Source: Setaria digitata (lineage: Eukaryota; Nematoda; Chromadorea; Rhabditida; Setariidae). Taken from it: 64,000 nucleotides of DNA. A program made the position numbers and the translations under genes. A model generated the notes under the pieces. The model was not told where the DNA came from, ran no database searches, and saw nothing but the letters and a program-made list of their open reading frames with translations. Below, in pieces: positions 12,201 through 25,900 of this stretch; the stretch's first letter is position 1; every line of letters starts with the position of its first letter. The DNA is taken from assembly GCA_003640385.1 (NCBI GenBank), contig RCAB01000015.1, forward strand, positions 352,365 to 416,364. Reading direction: 5' to 3'.

Positions 12201-14027
12201 CCCTAAGTGTAGCCTTGAAAATGCATTCCTGAGCTGATCTGCAAATAGCAATCAAAAAAGTGTCAGTTATTTTCACTCGATTATTTCCATTTAGTAAATC
12301 ATGATGCTCTTAAAAAAAATTATATGAATAAGGCTATTTGCTTACGGCATATGAATAAAAATGCTAATGTTTAACGATGCTGAGAAGATCTAGAGCTGTA
12401 AATTAAAAGAAGTAAGAAAGAAAAAATCACACTTGCAGATATGAAAGTAACTGTTAATAAAAGAACACCACTTTCACAATTTCTCTACAAAACAAACAAA
12501 AATAAAAATTAGGGAGAAAAAACTTACAGTTTCACGGCTGATATTGAGCTCGTTTTCGACAGGGTGGGAATGATTATGGATATCGAGACCAACAGAAGAT
12601 GCTTCACGAGTTTTACGGTTCATCGACAGTCGATGAATAATACGAAAAAAAGGAGACGAATGTCGTTTTGGTTTCGGTGGTGGTGAATTGTGCAATTCAT
12701 TCTCGGCATTCAGTTCTCTTTCCTTACCGTTTGTCCCCTGTAACAAACAATACAATATTCACTGATAATAATAAGGTATTTTTACAGAGGATACAAAGGA
12801 CATCAAGGTTACTCATTCGATACGGTATAACTTTTCATTAGGATTCATTAAAATAATACTATAACTATCATTATTTATTAGGTACGGTGTAACCTAAAAG
12901 TCACTATTTAGAATTTTTTGCCTTTCTGAAATAAGAATATAGAACGATTTGTAACTCCAAGTCTGTCATGAATAGAAACATTTGATTCTGAGGATAAATA
13001 AAAAGAGTTTAGATAATCAGATACAACATATACCTATCGGCGAATCAACTGAGTCTTTTGAAGAGCGCAGTAATTACTCTAATGCTAATGAAAAAAAAAA
13101 AAGAAAAAAATTATATATTCTAAGGATAAGAAGTGTACAGGTCTTCACTATTTAAAATCAATATTTTTCATACAATTTCTAACTAAATCATTTCTTGAAT
13201 CATTCCTCAACTACTAACAATGATTTCTTGGTAGCAATTCCATCCTATGAATTTTGCATTTTTTTAACTCTTACATGTTCATCTGTAAACAACACAATAC
13301 CATTAAATCAACTACTCAACCTCTACAGATACTGTAGCATTAAAATATGTTATTACTATCATTATTTTTAACTATAACAGTGCTGTAGAGTGCGTCATGG
13401 ATAAGAAATGCGTTAAAATTTTGAGAAGTAATAACAACCTATAATCCAAAAATACACTTAAATACTACGTAATATGCTTCATACTTAAGAATTATATGCT
13501 GTATGATTGATAATGTCTACGACGACTTGTCACATCTGATGTTTTAGGTACTTACATTTTTGATGAGAGGAGTAGACTGGGTTGGAGAGGAGGCAACAGT
13601 ATCCTCCGCCGATTGGAATGGTGGATTTCGTGAGCTTTTGCTACGATATTTCATTGAACCGATTCTTGAGAAAAAATGCCCAACTGCGGATGGACGTATT
13701 TTAGCTTCCGTTTCGTAATTCTCAATAACTACAACAAGTCTTACTGCTTTGAATAATATTTAATTTTTAGAAGTTCTGAAGCTACTCTCAAAAACCTGGT
13801 ACGCAAGACGCAAACATTTTCTTATAACGTTTCCTTTATTGTAAGCAATAAAAAAGATAAGGACATGCTCATCACATCTTCAAACTGCAAACTGCTTTCA
13901 AGATTACAAATGTCACGGGAGAACACGGAAATGTTATCCCACAAGAGTAAAAACAAAATAAGCATATAAAGGATGAAGGAAGGTACAGGTTAAAATCATA
14001 ATACCAAATACCTTGTGCGGATGACAT
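3266..14027 (-). CDS. DLGAP: DLGAP/SAPAP (GKAP) family scaffold protein
   Basis: Eleven minus-strand exons: 14012-14027, 13556-13728, 12528-12737, 11264-11371, 10498-10751, about 6370-6529, about 4853-4963, 4277-4448, 4048-4160, 3631-3791 and 3266-3470, for about 560 residues. SAPAP/GKAP proteins link the guanylate-kinase domain of DLG/PSD-95 to Shank at postsynaptic and other junctional sites. The C-terminal GKAP domain is clear: IPEYAAGMIRTAVGKASLLL, then KKMAKFEDLV, then LSDLSGYWALISIELKELEA, then a basic coiled stretch VQRRQTALAAAKRRQKELMK. These match the family pattern of RTAVGxxxLLM...KFxxF...DLxGFWDM. The N-terminal half is Ser-rich and basic, with PSYLRISCALNGYRRPYRH in exon 5. The donors of exons 6 and 7 are weak (GTTACA; GC|AGAG or GTGGAG), so those junctions are tentative. 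The start ATG (MSSAQ...) is on a tiny exon and could be one of several promoters' starts. Confidence 0.85.
6530..10497. other. Long (about 4 kb) intron of the DLGAP gene
   Basis: No exon of the DLGAP frame was found between 10498 and 6529. The intron holds a TTCA tetranucleotide run around 9557-9585, a run of about 26 A at 9237-9262, shorter poly-A runs at 9740-9757 and a poly-T run at 10417-10435. Open frames here read as low-complexity Lys/Phe-rich peptide. An internal promoter or alternative first exon is possible, since the intron splits the N-terminal half from the GKAP half, but I see no specific signal for one. Confidence 0.5.
9557..9585. repeat. TTCA tetranucleotide microsatellite
   Basis: About seven near-perfect TTCA/TTTA units in a row, inside the long DLGAP intron. 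Seen directly in the sequence. No function is inferred. Confidence 0.8.
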
Positions 14028-16566
14028 TCTTTGGCTGCTAGCACACCAATCAACGATTAACACGTATGACAGCGTCTTCTAAGTACACTTAAATCGACAA
14101 GTTTTAACTACGATTAACACAAAGACTTAAAAATGGTCGTATAAGATGAAACATTTACATATTTACAATATTTACATACATAATATCTAAAATCATTGTC
14201 CCAGAACTCTTGCTTACTGTATATTTTGCAAATAAATTTCAAAAGTTTAAGCTACTCATTTACCAAAATTGTCCAACAGTACTCTTCCTATTCCTAACCT
14301 CGGCCCAAATCTCATTTAATGTAACTTGACTAAAACAAATGAAGCGACCACCAAACAACCGTTATTTAGAAGCAGATCAAAGTTCCATATCTCCACAGAC
14401 TTCTGCCCATAACTGTATGAAACTTTTTCCTTCCCAATTCTTTCTGGTATGTTAATTCCTCTAGAAAAATCTTGCAAAAGTCTAACGGCTTTACGGCTAC
14501 TGCTGTGATAGTTAATCATCTATCCACTATTACTTTTAATTCCTCGTACACTACCTATCTGTGCTATTTCGACTTTTTCTCTTACGGAAATCACGGCAAA
14601 TTCACTTTACACTTCCCCCAATGAATTATTTATCAGATTGATGTGCCGGCAAAGTTGCCAATTCATGAAAAGCACTACTACATAAAACAACCTCGGTATA
14701 TGTTACTATCTTACCGGTAATATGGAGCTTAATCCTTTTTTTTTTAAATCAGAATTACATCAATTTGCTAGCAATAATAAGTTATTTATTGCAATTAAAA
14801 AATTATGAATAAAACCCTGAAACGTTCATCATACCTGAAAAAATCCCAGAAAAAAAAAACAACTCTCGATATAGTTTCAGTTTTTGATGGAATACAGTCT
14901 ACGTCTTTCTCTGATATTCTCAATAAGCTTACAGGCCAATGAGGGCTATGCACAGAATTGTACTTCTTTTTTACCCCTTTTGTTTGAAATGAGGGAAAAC
15001 AGATTAAAAAGGGAAGGAAAGCGAGAATAAAAGGACAACATGAATGACGACAATTATTTTAATTTCACGTTAATTACAGCTATAAAAATTGATTAGAACA
15101 TAACGGTACCGGAAAAACAGACAGAGGAAAGAAAAAGGAAATCACAAAAACACAACACTGTTGGAAGTTTTTCTACAAATATACAATGAGAAAAAACACG
15201 TTAAATATAACACATGGACATAAAAAAATTATTTCATTTACTTCACAGATACAACAGCTTTGATGAAACAAACCTACTGTATGATAAATACACTATGTTT
15301 GATTTAGAACTGCTTTAAATTAATTACAATTCAGCATTCCTTTCTAATTTATTTACATTTTCGAAGGAAATAGTGTCTTTGCATGTATCAGCCTTATATT
15401 GTGAAGTTTTCTATCCAGAAGACCAAATATTGCTCGTTGAAACTATTATGCAGAGGCAACAACAAAAAGTGCAACTGAATTTAAAAACAAAAAAGAAACT
15501 GCTGAAGGGTGATATATTCATGTCAAATACTTCATAAGAAAAGAGTAAACATAAAAAACTCCCTAAACTGGTTTTTATTATGATTTCAGGCAGTTCTAAA
15601 ACGGACTATTCCGCTATAATGAGCAGTTTAAAGACTATAAGCAAAAACAAGGGTTGAACAGAGTTTGAGAAACAAAGTTCCTAAATAAAAATAAATCGAT
15701 TAAAAAAAATGATATTTACAACACTGATTCTATCCAAATGAAAGGCTGAGAAACTATTGAAATGGCGAAAACACACCTGCTGATGCTAATAAAAGTAATG
15801 ATGAAAACTAAAAAAAAAATAAGGGAAAAGTTGAAAATACAAAATAAAGGACGTTAATGAAACAGTAAAAAATAGAATCAAATGGAAAAGAAAAAAAAAG
15901 TAAAATACAACTGGGAAAAAAATTGTTAGTTTTCACGCATTTAGATCAAAAAACTACAGAGAAAAGAAAATTTTGAAATGAATATGAATTTTACGCTTTT
16001 CACAAGACAACTTTTGAGTCTACAATCAAATTCGCTTAAAATACATTTCAATCTTAGATTACATACTCGGTATACAGTAATCGAGTTTGAAATCCTCTTA
16101 ATAATACATCCACTCAATCGGATTTGAAGCTCAAAGGGATTTATCGAAACGCGTAAAGTCAAAAGCTCTGCAAAAAAAGTGCAATGGATCAAATCCAACA
16201 TTACACACAAAAAAAAGATTAATCGAAGCCATAAAAAAAATAAAGTTTCCATATCCAAGAAAAAATCTTTTAGCAGCAACAATCGTAACGAGATTTAGTT
16301 TACTGTGTATCTCAATAAGTCATCTGATTGTAAAATTAGGAACTAGCTTTAGCGACTAAGATCGAATTGCTTGTTACTGAATTGCTTCAGTAACATAGGC
16401 GTCCATTAAAATAAAGACTGATGCCCGATATGAAGTGAGGTATTATGAAGATAAACCAGTTTATAATTGAGTGGATAAGATATGCACAAAATGTTATCAA
16501 ATACATGACTTTATAACTGATAATGTATGTGTAACACCTACCTTGAATGAAAGGATAAACATTCTC
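14028..16566. other. Spacer between CHIC and DLGAP
   Basis: About 2.5 kb between two minus-strand genes. It should contain the 3' UTR of CHIC and the promoter or trans-splice site of DLGAP. It is AT-rich with poly-A/T tracts and has no coherent splice-linked coding exon. A 113-codon minus-strand open frame at 15941-16282 is Phe/Leu/Cys-rich and matches nothing I know; I leave it uncalled. Confidence 0.45.
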
Positions 16567-17979
16567 CTAGTCTGGCAATAAAAGAAGGGTTTTCGGAAGA
16601 ATTTCTAATAGTAAGACATATTCTGTCATGCTATAATTAACTTCGACCGGTCGCCTCACTAATCGCCAGTGCAAACCCAATTTATTATAAAGCGTCTGAT
16701 TTTCATGATCCAGTAATTTCTCTAATGCATGAACCGTCTGAAAAAAAATTTAGACTTTTGAGTAATACCAATAACATATCACATTTCTCGCAGAAAATTG
16801 AAGCATTGTAAAATTTATTTACTGGTGACATTTTAAAAGGAAAGTCATGTATTTAAAGATGGATTTAGCAAGAAATGGGAAGTTTTATAACTTTGGAAGT
16901 CTTGATCAACGAGCAATTATCTCGGTTAGGATTCTCCACACTATTTAAAAAGTTGTTGAGTATTGCTCCAATAATCCCTTAAACTGCTAAAATCATGGGA
17001 GAAATTGAAACAAATGTATCAGGATTAAGATATCGGAATTCCACACATGTATCTTGTGCACAATGTAAAGTTGATAAAACATTCGCTTTATGTTTTACTT
17101 TTAAAAAAGAAATTTTTAAATATTTTAAAACCCAAAGTATTTAAACTATTTAGGAGAAAAATCACTTAAAGTGGATAGATCGGCTCTATATTACATTCAG
17201 ACTTACGCGTTTGTTTAAGCAAACAACGGGCCACAATGAGCAACCGACGGTACAGCAGCAAAAAAGCAATCCACAAACGAGCCAACGAATATTCCCTGAC
17301 ATACTCCTTGCCAATACACTGTTAATTCTTCGCATTGTATCAGCAAGCTCTTCCGGTGCTAAACGACCCGTTAATGCAGTTGGAAATTCAGCATCAAATC
17401 GAGAGCTCAAACCAAACCTTAAACCACGTATCCATTTCATTCACTATAAAAAAAATAAAGAACAAAATATCGGACTTTATCATTCAGCAGCTGTAGCCTT
17501 ATCATTAAAATTGCTAGGACCACTCAGTTTTCGACTACCTTATTTCAAATTTTCGTTATCGCATCTCAAAAATCGGCAATCAAAGAAACTTATTCAATCC
17601 ATAAAATAAAATCAGCTATCACCTTCATTTACACTATTGACGCATTTAAATCCGAAATAATGAAAACGATTTTATCACATTCAATAACAGCTGAATAACT
17701 GTTACAATTAAGAACAGATTCCCTTCAGAAATAACGATTTTTTTTTTTGATAAAAAGTGAAGAAAAAAAAACAGTTACATAAGTTTTTTTTTTTCTAAAA
17801 AAATATATGACCAATCCTGAAATAAATAAACGAAACCAGACTTTTAATGAATGTTTAAATGAAATATAGAATACAAACATTGTAAGATGGCCAACTCCGC
17901 GGAAAACAATTGGTTCTCTGCTGCAAACCACTGGTGCAGGTATATCATCAATTTCAATGATGTCGATATCGGACGACAT
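16567..17979 (-). CDS. CHIC: CHIC family cysteine-rich hydrophobic protein
   Basis: Three minus-strand exons, 17879-17979, 17207-17417 and 16567-16737, join in phase to give 160 residues (vertebrate CHIC1/2 are of similar size, about 165 for CHIC2). CHIC proteins attach to vesicles and the plasma membrane through a palmitoylated Cys-rich hydrophobic segment. Landmarks are all present in order: an acidic N-terminus, FRGVGHLTMFGLSSRFDAEF (26-45), FPTALTGRLAPEEL (45-58), the signature NIRWLVCGLLFCCCTVGC (76-93) with Cys at 82, 87-89, 93 and 100, then WPVVCLNKR, ALEKLLDHEN, LGLHWRL and a terminal EYVLLLEILPKT. The start is the ATG at 17979; a GTG at 17988 is in frame but not needed. The first intron uses donor AAT|GTTTGT and acceptor TTTAAG|G, the only pairing that restores the conserved MFGLS. 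Confidence 0.93.
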
Positions 17980-19935
17980 CGTCCTCACTACTTTCCTTCT
18001 TTTTCGCCAGCACCTAGACTGATATTTTATTATCTAAAAAAAAAAAAAAATATTGAAAGTAGAGACAAAAGAGTTATCTCAACAAAGTTGGTGGTAATAA
18101 CGATAATGGATATAACTATGATGGTATGATGATGTAGCACCAAACACCATTATTTCAATAAAACTAGGAAGAATGGCTAAGATTATTCTGATCTGATCAT
18201 ATTTGTGCTTTTGAAAAAGCTTCAATATTTGGTGGAATATTTCTGGAGTAAATATATCACAGGCTAGATCGTAAAACATCAAGTACACATCATACGGAAA
18301 AATATTACTATATTATCCTCAGTGAAATACCACTCACTACGACTGCAAGCTAATGAAAAATGAAATAAATGTTGCGACTAAGTTTATGTTTATAACCAAC
18401 CACACTATCAAATTTCGCTGTGATAATAAATTAGACAAATTTAGTAGAAATAAATATGGAACATATGGATTGCTCAGTGATGGAGTTGGTCGATTACTCA
18501 TCATTTTTTCCAAAACGATCAAGAGGGATGACAGTGGACATTAAAGAAGTAAATACATGGCATAAAAATGACTTGCTTTTTTGTGCATCATGAAATAGAA
18601 AGTTGAAACGCAAGCAGAAAATGGGAACATTTAAGAAAAAAGATGGGTAAACAAAACCCAGACTTGCACAAAACGAACTAAAACTTGCTGTAATCAAGTG
18701 GACTATTAATGTACATTCGCGAAGTAAATTCATCAATCAGAATTAAACTGCGCATGTGTAAGCAAGCGAACACGTACCCACACGTAACTAGTTCGTTTGG
18801 ACTCATTACTGTAATATATACACGTGAATCACTCTGATAACAAACGAACCACCGCTGGAAATTGCACCCACACACACAATGCAATTCTGGACATCCAACC
18901 TTATCAGATTATCAGTTCCGTTAGTAATGTCATCATATATTTTGTTTATCAATTGACAATTTAACAACATTGTATAATTATCAGTAAATTATCATTAAAT
19001 TACATCTAACATGTCGCAAGTTAAGAAGTATAGGAAAAAAGGCTATGAATTGCAAATTAACTATAAATAATCTATAAGTTACGGAGAAACTAAAGAACAA
19101 ATGATAACAATTTATAACTGTACCATTAATTCCTATTAATTTAATAAAAAAAAAAAATGATGCCAAGACGTGCAATTAGTGAACAGTTACAAGGGTCATA
19201 CTTTCATAATTAGTATTTCGAATCTTTGATTATTTCCTATAATTTTATTATTTTACCATGGCGTGAGGAGAGTTTTCATTTTCCTTGCAATATATTCCTA
19301 TTCCTTTCCCATAAAAAAAAGGAAAAAGAAAAAAAAAAGATGCTCTAAATTTCAGATTTTCTGCAGCACTATATCGGAGTGACCAGATATTTTCAATTTA
19401 TTCAAGAAAAATACTGCTACCGGCATTTTCCCTTACTGTAGATAAACATCATCGGATGTGTAAAACAATAATAACAATTTTGTTTATGGTAAAATTTTGT
19501 TCTTTTTTTGTAACAGCCCATAAAATATACTTTCAAGATATGGTGATGAAATCAGTGAGGGATTTTTTTTCAGACTGAACATTAAATGATACAAACAATT
19601 ACAGAAATACACATCACATATGTTGAAAAATCGACAAAAATAATAAAAGGACTGCTTAATCTCTATATATTAAAATTTATGTTAGGATATTTAGAAAAAC
19701 AAATGTGATTAGAAGCAAAAACCTCCTTAACGGTCAAATTTTTCAACATAAAGCAAAAGGCCAACAAAAGATGAATGTGGAAGACGTTCGACTTCACTGT
19801 TTTCATAACCATTTCAGCGATACACTGCAATTTGAAATGAAAAAATGTTAAGTTCCTCTGGAAGAAAAAGTTGAACTTCAGCTTCTTAAATGTAGCAAGA
19901 CACATAGAAGGTAAAAATGCATGAAAGAATCCTTT
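17980..19935. other. Spacer between SPT6 and CHIC
   Basis: About 2 kb, AT-rich. It should contain the SPT6 3' UTR and the CHIC upstream region. A minus-strand AATAAA at 19397-19402 is about 530 bases past the SPT6 stop. A minus-strand open frame at 18079-18288 (containing CDIFTPEIFHQILKLFQ) looks more protein-like than its neighbours but has no recognised homology and no clear partner exon, so it is not called as a gene. Confidence 0.4.
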
Positions 19936-22900
19936 CTACTGAGGGTGAAATGGAAAACTGTGGTGAACCTGGGCTTTGTCTAATGAAGCAGTTTTTTACT
20001 TCTTTTTAAAACATATTTAAAATGTTCAAAAAACGTTGAGTTTAATACGGTTTAGTGCTTTCAATTTTTTTCTTTTTTAAACATTCTATTTAAAATGTTG
20101 AAGCGAAATTCCCGTAGATTAATAGTTTTACAAACACTGCGCAAAAAAATTAGACTTACTTCCTGGTGGTGGTTCTCGATAATGCATTTTAAACCAAGCT
20201 AAGAGAGCTTCTAGGCTTTGAAATAGTTGTTGTCGAAAACGAAATCCTTCTGATGTTACTGTCATATACTCATGTCTTGCTTTGTTGTGCGGCAAATATG
20301 ATATAACAAATTTTCCAGGATAATCTTGAGATGGCGTCAATGTGTAACTGTAAGTATGAGAAATCCAAAAAAAAAAAAAAAAAAAGTAGTACTGGAAATT
20401 AATTGGATATTAGAAATAACGTATGCATTAATATTATAAAATTGGGGAATTATAAACCTACGGTATTCGCTGTGGGTTTCGTTTTTTTTCATCAAAAAGA
20501 TAACTCTCGATAGCGTCGCGATCTTCAGCTTGCTTACCATCCAAAAAATACTTATGCGACAAAACATCACGAGCTAACGCGGCCATTGGTTGTATGTGAC
20601 GAGCAAGAATTTCATCCAAATCTTCAAATTCCTAAAAATTCTTTATTTTAAGAGAACTGAACTTCAGAGAGGAAGGTACAGAATATTGGAAATTTAGAAC
20701 AACGAATTTTTTTGTTGGGCAAGCACATCAATAGCTTCTGATTAACATGAATTAAGCCAAATTTATACAACCAAAAAAAAGTAGTGAATGTAAGAAAATA
20801 CTTCTGTGCCAATTAATAACGTTTTTCCAAGACTAAATTGATGTTGTTTCCCTTCTTCTTTGATATCGATATGTTGATAAATACTATCAGCTACTTTCCA
20901 TGTTACTGTCAGATGAGAAACAGACTTCGAACTAGGGCGAATAATGGCTTCACCCTAAAGAGAAAACTTACATCATCTCCACAACAAATCAATTTGTTAA
21001 AATTTAACAATCAATAGCAGGCGTCTGCGGAACACGTACCTGTTCAAATTTTTGAAGCATTCTTTCAGCATCTTTGAAAGTAACATTATGAAATGAGGGA
21101 TGTGATATGACCCTTTTCACGAAATACGTTATAATCTTTCTCTGCTCCTTCAGTTTTTTATCCTTCTCGTCATCATCCTGAAACAAATAAAAAAAAAAAG
21201 AAAAAATTGATAATTGGGGAATATGTTGATGTATTAACAGCACAAATATCTAAATTCCTCTCGTTACCTGGCACTTCAGCCTGTCGAAATAACGGTCAAA
21301 CTCGCTGTTTTGGGGCTGCAGACCTCTTAAATCTGATGACCGACATGAACAAGTTGCCGAAAATTTATCTGGATCTAATTCCAGTATTCGACAATATATG
21401 GGTTGATTGCGCTGAAATCCTCAAATTTTCTTTAACACTTAAATCAAAATGACTGAAACTAAACTGCATATTATTACAACATGAAGACCTGAAATATCGT
21501 CCTCTAATAGGAAGAAAAAAACAATGAAGTGCTTACTCTAACTCTCTCACTTGGATCTACGAACGAATCAGGCCGGTCTGATAAATATTTATTTGGGATA
21601 AAACCAGTTATACCATTGTCGAATCGTACTTTTACGCCGACTGGTTGACCAGGACAAGAATCAATGTGTTGCCACACCTTAACTCTTTAATATTACATTG
21701 CAAGAACCTTTTAATATTAGAAATCAAATGCGTCGTTAGATAAAAATTACCTCATTTGTATTATTGAAATCAGGCTTGTAACAATACTGACATTTCCACT
21801 GACCCGTACGCTCATCTCTGATAGGAGGTACCCGTTCTCGCTCTTCAGGATCCCTTGGCTTACGATAAACTATATGCATTACACGTCCCATGACTAGTTT
21901 TCCTGAAATCGAACCATAGCTCATAACACAGAAGTTTTGTGGAGCGAAAATACTACTAATATTTTTCATAATATTTGCAACAAGTTTAACCATTACATTG
22001 AAAAACATAATCATTAAATTACAAAATAAGCCTATTCTCTTACCATCACTAATTAACAAGCGAAAATTTAGTGAAACTGGGTTAACTAGTTGTTCTCTGG
22101 AAGAGTGTATCATACAGTCGCAAATAAACAAAATAGTAACTAAAAAATAAAAAATAACCAAACTAACCTATGGAATCAGAAGTTTCTTTTGTGAGCATCG
22201 TGAAAATCCTTTCAGCTGACGGACTTTCATAAGGAATACGAAGATCTTTATATCGATGATTCAACTCTGCTCGAATATCGTACAATGTGATACTTTTATT
22301 ACCAAAACCTTGCCGAGCAAGTTCCTCCGCAAAAGCGTCCAAATCAAGATCCTAATATTAAATTTATATACTAAAACTCGCTATAGAAAAACCACAAGAG
22401 AAAAAATATGTACGAAGAAGTACTTTGAGTTTGTCCGGATTTTGCAGGATTTCTTCCAGAGCACTTGTAGGGTCAGCTGCGTCATCAATTTCCAAAGCAT
22501 CAACTGCCATTTTTCGAGCCCATTCATACGTTTCCGGGTGCACCCGGGAGCCATCTAATACCTAAACTGAAACCAAATGAAAACCATACGAAAGGGATTT
22601 CCATATTTATTTTAGAAAAGAAAATCTTTAATCTGAAATGACGAAACAGCCTTTTAAAATTTCAATCTCTTTTATCTCTTCTAAGAAAGCCAATTTAGAT
22701 CATTTGTCATCTAAAGATAAGAAATATACCTCAACATAAGCATCGGTCCTTTCAGATACCTTAGCCGTATCAATTTTGATAAAGCCTGCCGAATTCATAA
22801 ATACCTTAAATAAATTTAATGAGGCACCAATTAGCTAATAGAAGAATGGAATGAAGATTAGAGAGAATGAATAAAAAAATTCCAACAAACCAAAGAATTA

Positions 22901-25900
22901 GAAGTCAAAAAAAAACTTGCTTTTGGCCCCATGCGACAGAGTGTAACCAATTTCGTCCGACTTTCTAGAAGATTATCATTCTGTTTCAATATTTTTAGCA
23001 AATGTACAGCCTTTCTTGGCCCTAATCCACAGACAAACTGTAGCAAATACGAAGTATGAGGATATTCCAAACATCGATTTACATCCACGCCTACTTCGTT
23101 TACTCTGTTTATGAATTCCAATGACAAAGCAAACAATAATTCTTCCTATAATAGTATTAGCTGTAAGAAACATTTTTTGATCAAATTCGACTCTTATAGT
23201 TAATATATTATATATATATATATATATAACTGTATGAGAAAATTACCCTGTTAGTTTCACTTTGTAATGGATGATATGAAACACACAAAATGTCGTCATC
23301 TGTATTACATAAATGTGCATATTCGATCAATGGATCTAACAGCAACCTGCCCAAGGAAACTGCTTGCCGGAGCAGTGGTGGATAATTGGGGAATTCCGTC
23401 TAAAAAATAGAACATAATCTTTCAAAAATAATGAAAGTAGCAAGATTTCCAGAATCGAACATCCTACTAAACTGGACTGGCACAACATTCAAAAAAGAAA
23501 AAAAAAGGAAAGAACTTCCGTCCTCATTATGTAATTCCAACCATATGCTCTTTACATCTTGATAAAAGATTTGAGTTTGGGATGCCAAGCTTCATTTCAC
23601 GGCTAAATATGTTTAATGTTCAATATGGAGTAAAAGGATTTCTTAAGATTTAGGTGTACGAACTATATCACCCATTAAATAAAATGTCGAAAACATGCTC
23701 ACAAGTGCCTGTTTGCTGTGCATATAAATTTTTGCTGCTTCATTATCTACAATTTCTACGGGAATTTCTTGTGCTACTCCAGAAATATCGTGCAATAATG
23801 CCTCGATATCCCGGCGAAGGTAGTAAGCATCCATATTTTCGCCACATATTGTAATTACATGAGGGCGACGTTTTTCAATGAATTTGCGTAAATGATTCAT
23901 ATCTTGACGCTAAAACAGAAATGAAAAATGAACAATCGTAACGAATTGAAAACTCCGTTTATTATAACAAAGTACCTGCACAATATTGAAAGATGTTTGT
24001 AAAACAAAATGTAAAAATAATAATTCCATAACATGAATGAAGAAGCAAGAAATACTATTTAAAAGGTTGAACTACAGCTCTCGAAAACACATACCTTTAG
24101 GTCCGCTTCGCCCGGTTTTCTTGAATTCATACTTTTTGTAATGTGAACTAATCGAAGGTGGTCCAAAACTTGGCCATCTTGATCAATAAGGGCACAAAAA
24201 GACGCTTGATCCCTAAAAATAGTAATCTATATTGGTTATGGTTTTCGTGTCCATTGAGGGGCCGATTACTCCAACATTTGTTCGGCAACCGCTTAAAGCG
24301 AAAAATCTAGACATTGATATATATTACCTTTCTTCAGGGTAAACAATACTAAGAACCCTTGTACCACCACCAAATCCACTTTCAAAATCATCATCATCAT
24401 CATCCCTCACACAGCGATAAGCTGCAGTTTTAATCCGATCATAGAGATTCTGCGTACTTTGCTGAAATTATTCAATAAGCAAATATAAATTTTTTTAAAT
24501 CATATTAGCTCCAAACTGCATGACCATGCAAATTCAAAAATAGATATTACAAAACAGTGTAACAAAAAACGTACCTTTATTACATAATCTCTTGCCTCCT
24601 GCAGAAGCCTTTCATGAGCTTCACGTTCAAACACTGGTAAAAGAAAGCTGTTGACGCAAACTGTCACTGCTTCCTCCCTAACTTTGTTCCACATATCAAC
24701 AACACGAGAATATTCATCTCTGAAAAACAAACTGCTTCTTCAAAAAAATAAATAAATAAAAACTTTAACAATTGTTCTTTGCTGAAATATCTTTACCTGT
24801 GATAGGGCTGTTCGGAGAGAAATTCTTGAAGTAAAGTCTTCTTAAATCTAATATCTTCTTCTGTGTCACAGTGCAGCCTTAAACTCAATAATCCACCAGT
24901 ACGAGCCTGAATGATACAGTCTAATTCTTCGTTAAATAAAATTCTTATTCAAAAAAAAAAACATTAGCCATGCCATATTCCCGAAAAAAAATAGACAACA
25001 AAATAGGAATGAAATACCTACCTGCACATACCACAAGTACTCGTCATGTCGTAGATTGGCGACTGGTTTGTCCCGTACGTACCTATATTAACAAAATAAT
25101 TTCCATAAGACAAGAAGTCAGGCCACTAAAATCGAAAACTTTAAAAAAAAAAACTTTACTGAAGCTGAAATTGAAAGGTCAAGTTCGTTTTCAGCACATC
25201 GTCATCTAATGGGATATTAATAAACTGAATAAGAAAAATAAAGATCCCTCACCTTCTAGGCCACAATTTGTGATTTTCATCGATTTCTTCCCGCCCTTTT
25301 TTTGTCGGATATACTGAAATTTTCAGTCGTAACCTATATCGAGATCGCAACAGTTCACGTACTTTTGGTTCTCTGCTTAGCTGTTTAGCAACAACATGAA
25401 TGGCGCCAGCCAGCACGGCTTCTGGCGTGGGGAAACTTTGACAGATATACTGTTCTGCAGCTTTCAACGGCTCCTCGTCGTCTTGCACAATATCATGTCG
25501 TTTCCAGTCAAGATTTTCTGCAAACTGTAGAGGAGTCAAACCAAAACGTGACGCCATCCCGGACAATCCATTCTGGATGCACAACTGAAAATATCAGATT
25601 AGTGGGGAATGTATAAAGTAAGCCTCAAATCAAGTGACTTATGTACAGTTGCATTCCTCTTTTTAAGCCCAATTAAATGTGTACTCAAAGGATACCATGT
25701 ACTTGTCGGTTCTTGTAGCTGCACGAAAACGCATTTCAGCAGCTTCACGTTCGGGGTCATCTTCACTCAGATTTTGAATTTTCTCCCAGTCTATCATTTT
25801 CGGTACTTCCGGACCATAATACAACTGGAATTTTGTCGAAACATCCATTAAACCTTCCACTGTTTGTACTCCATGGACTCTATAATATCAAGACTTTTAA

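Noticed and set aside
15941..16282. A 113-codon minus-strand frame downstream of CHIC
   Set aside because: Its composition is Phe/Leu/Cys-heavy as expected for AT-rich noncoding DNA, and it has no domain or exon partner. It probably lies in the CHIC 3' region.
17211..17609. A 132-codon plus-strand frame
   Set aside because: It is the antisense shadow of the CHIC second exon.
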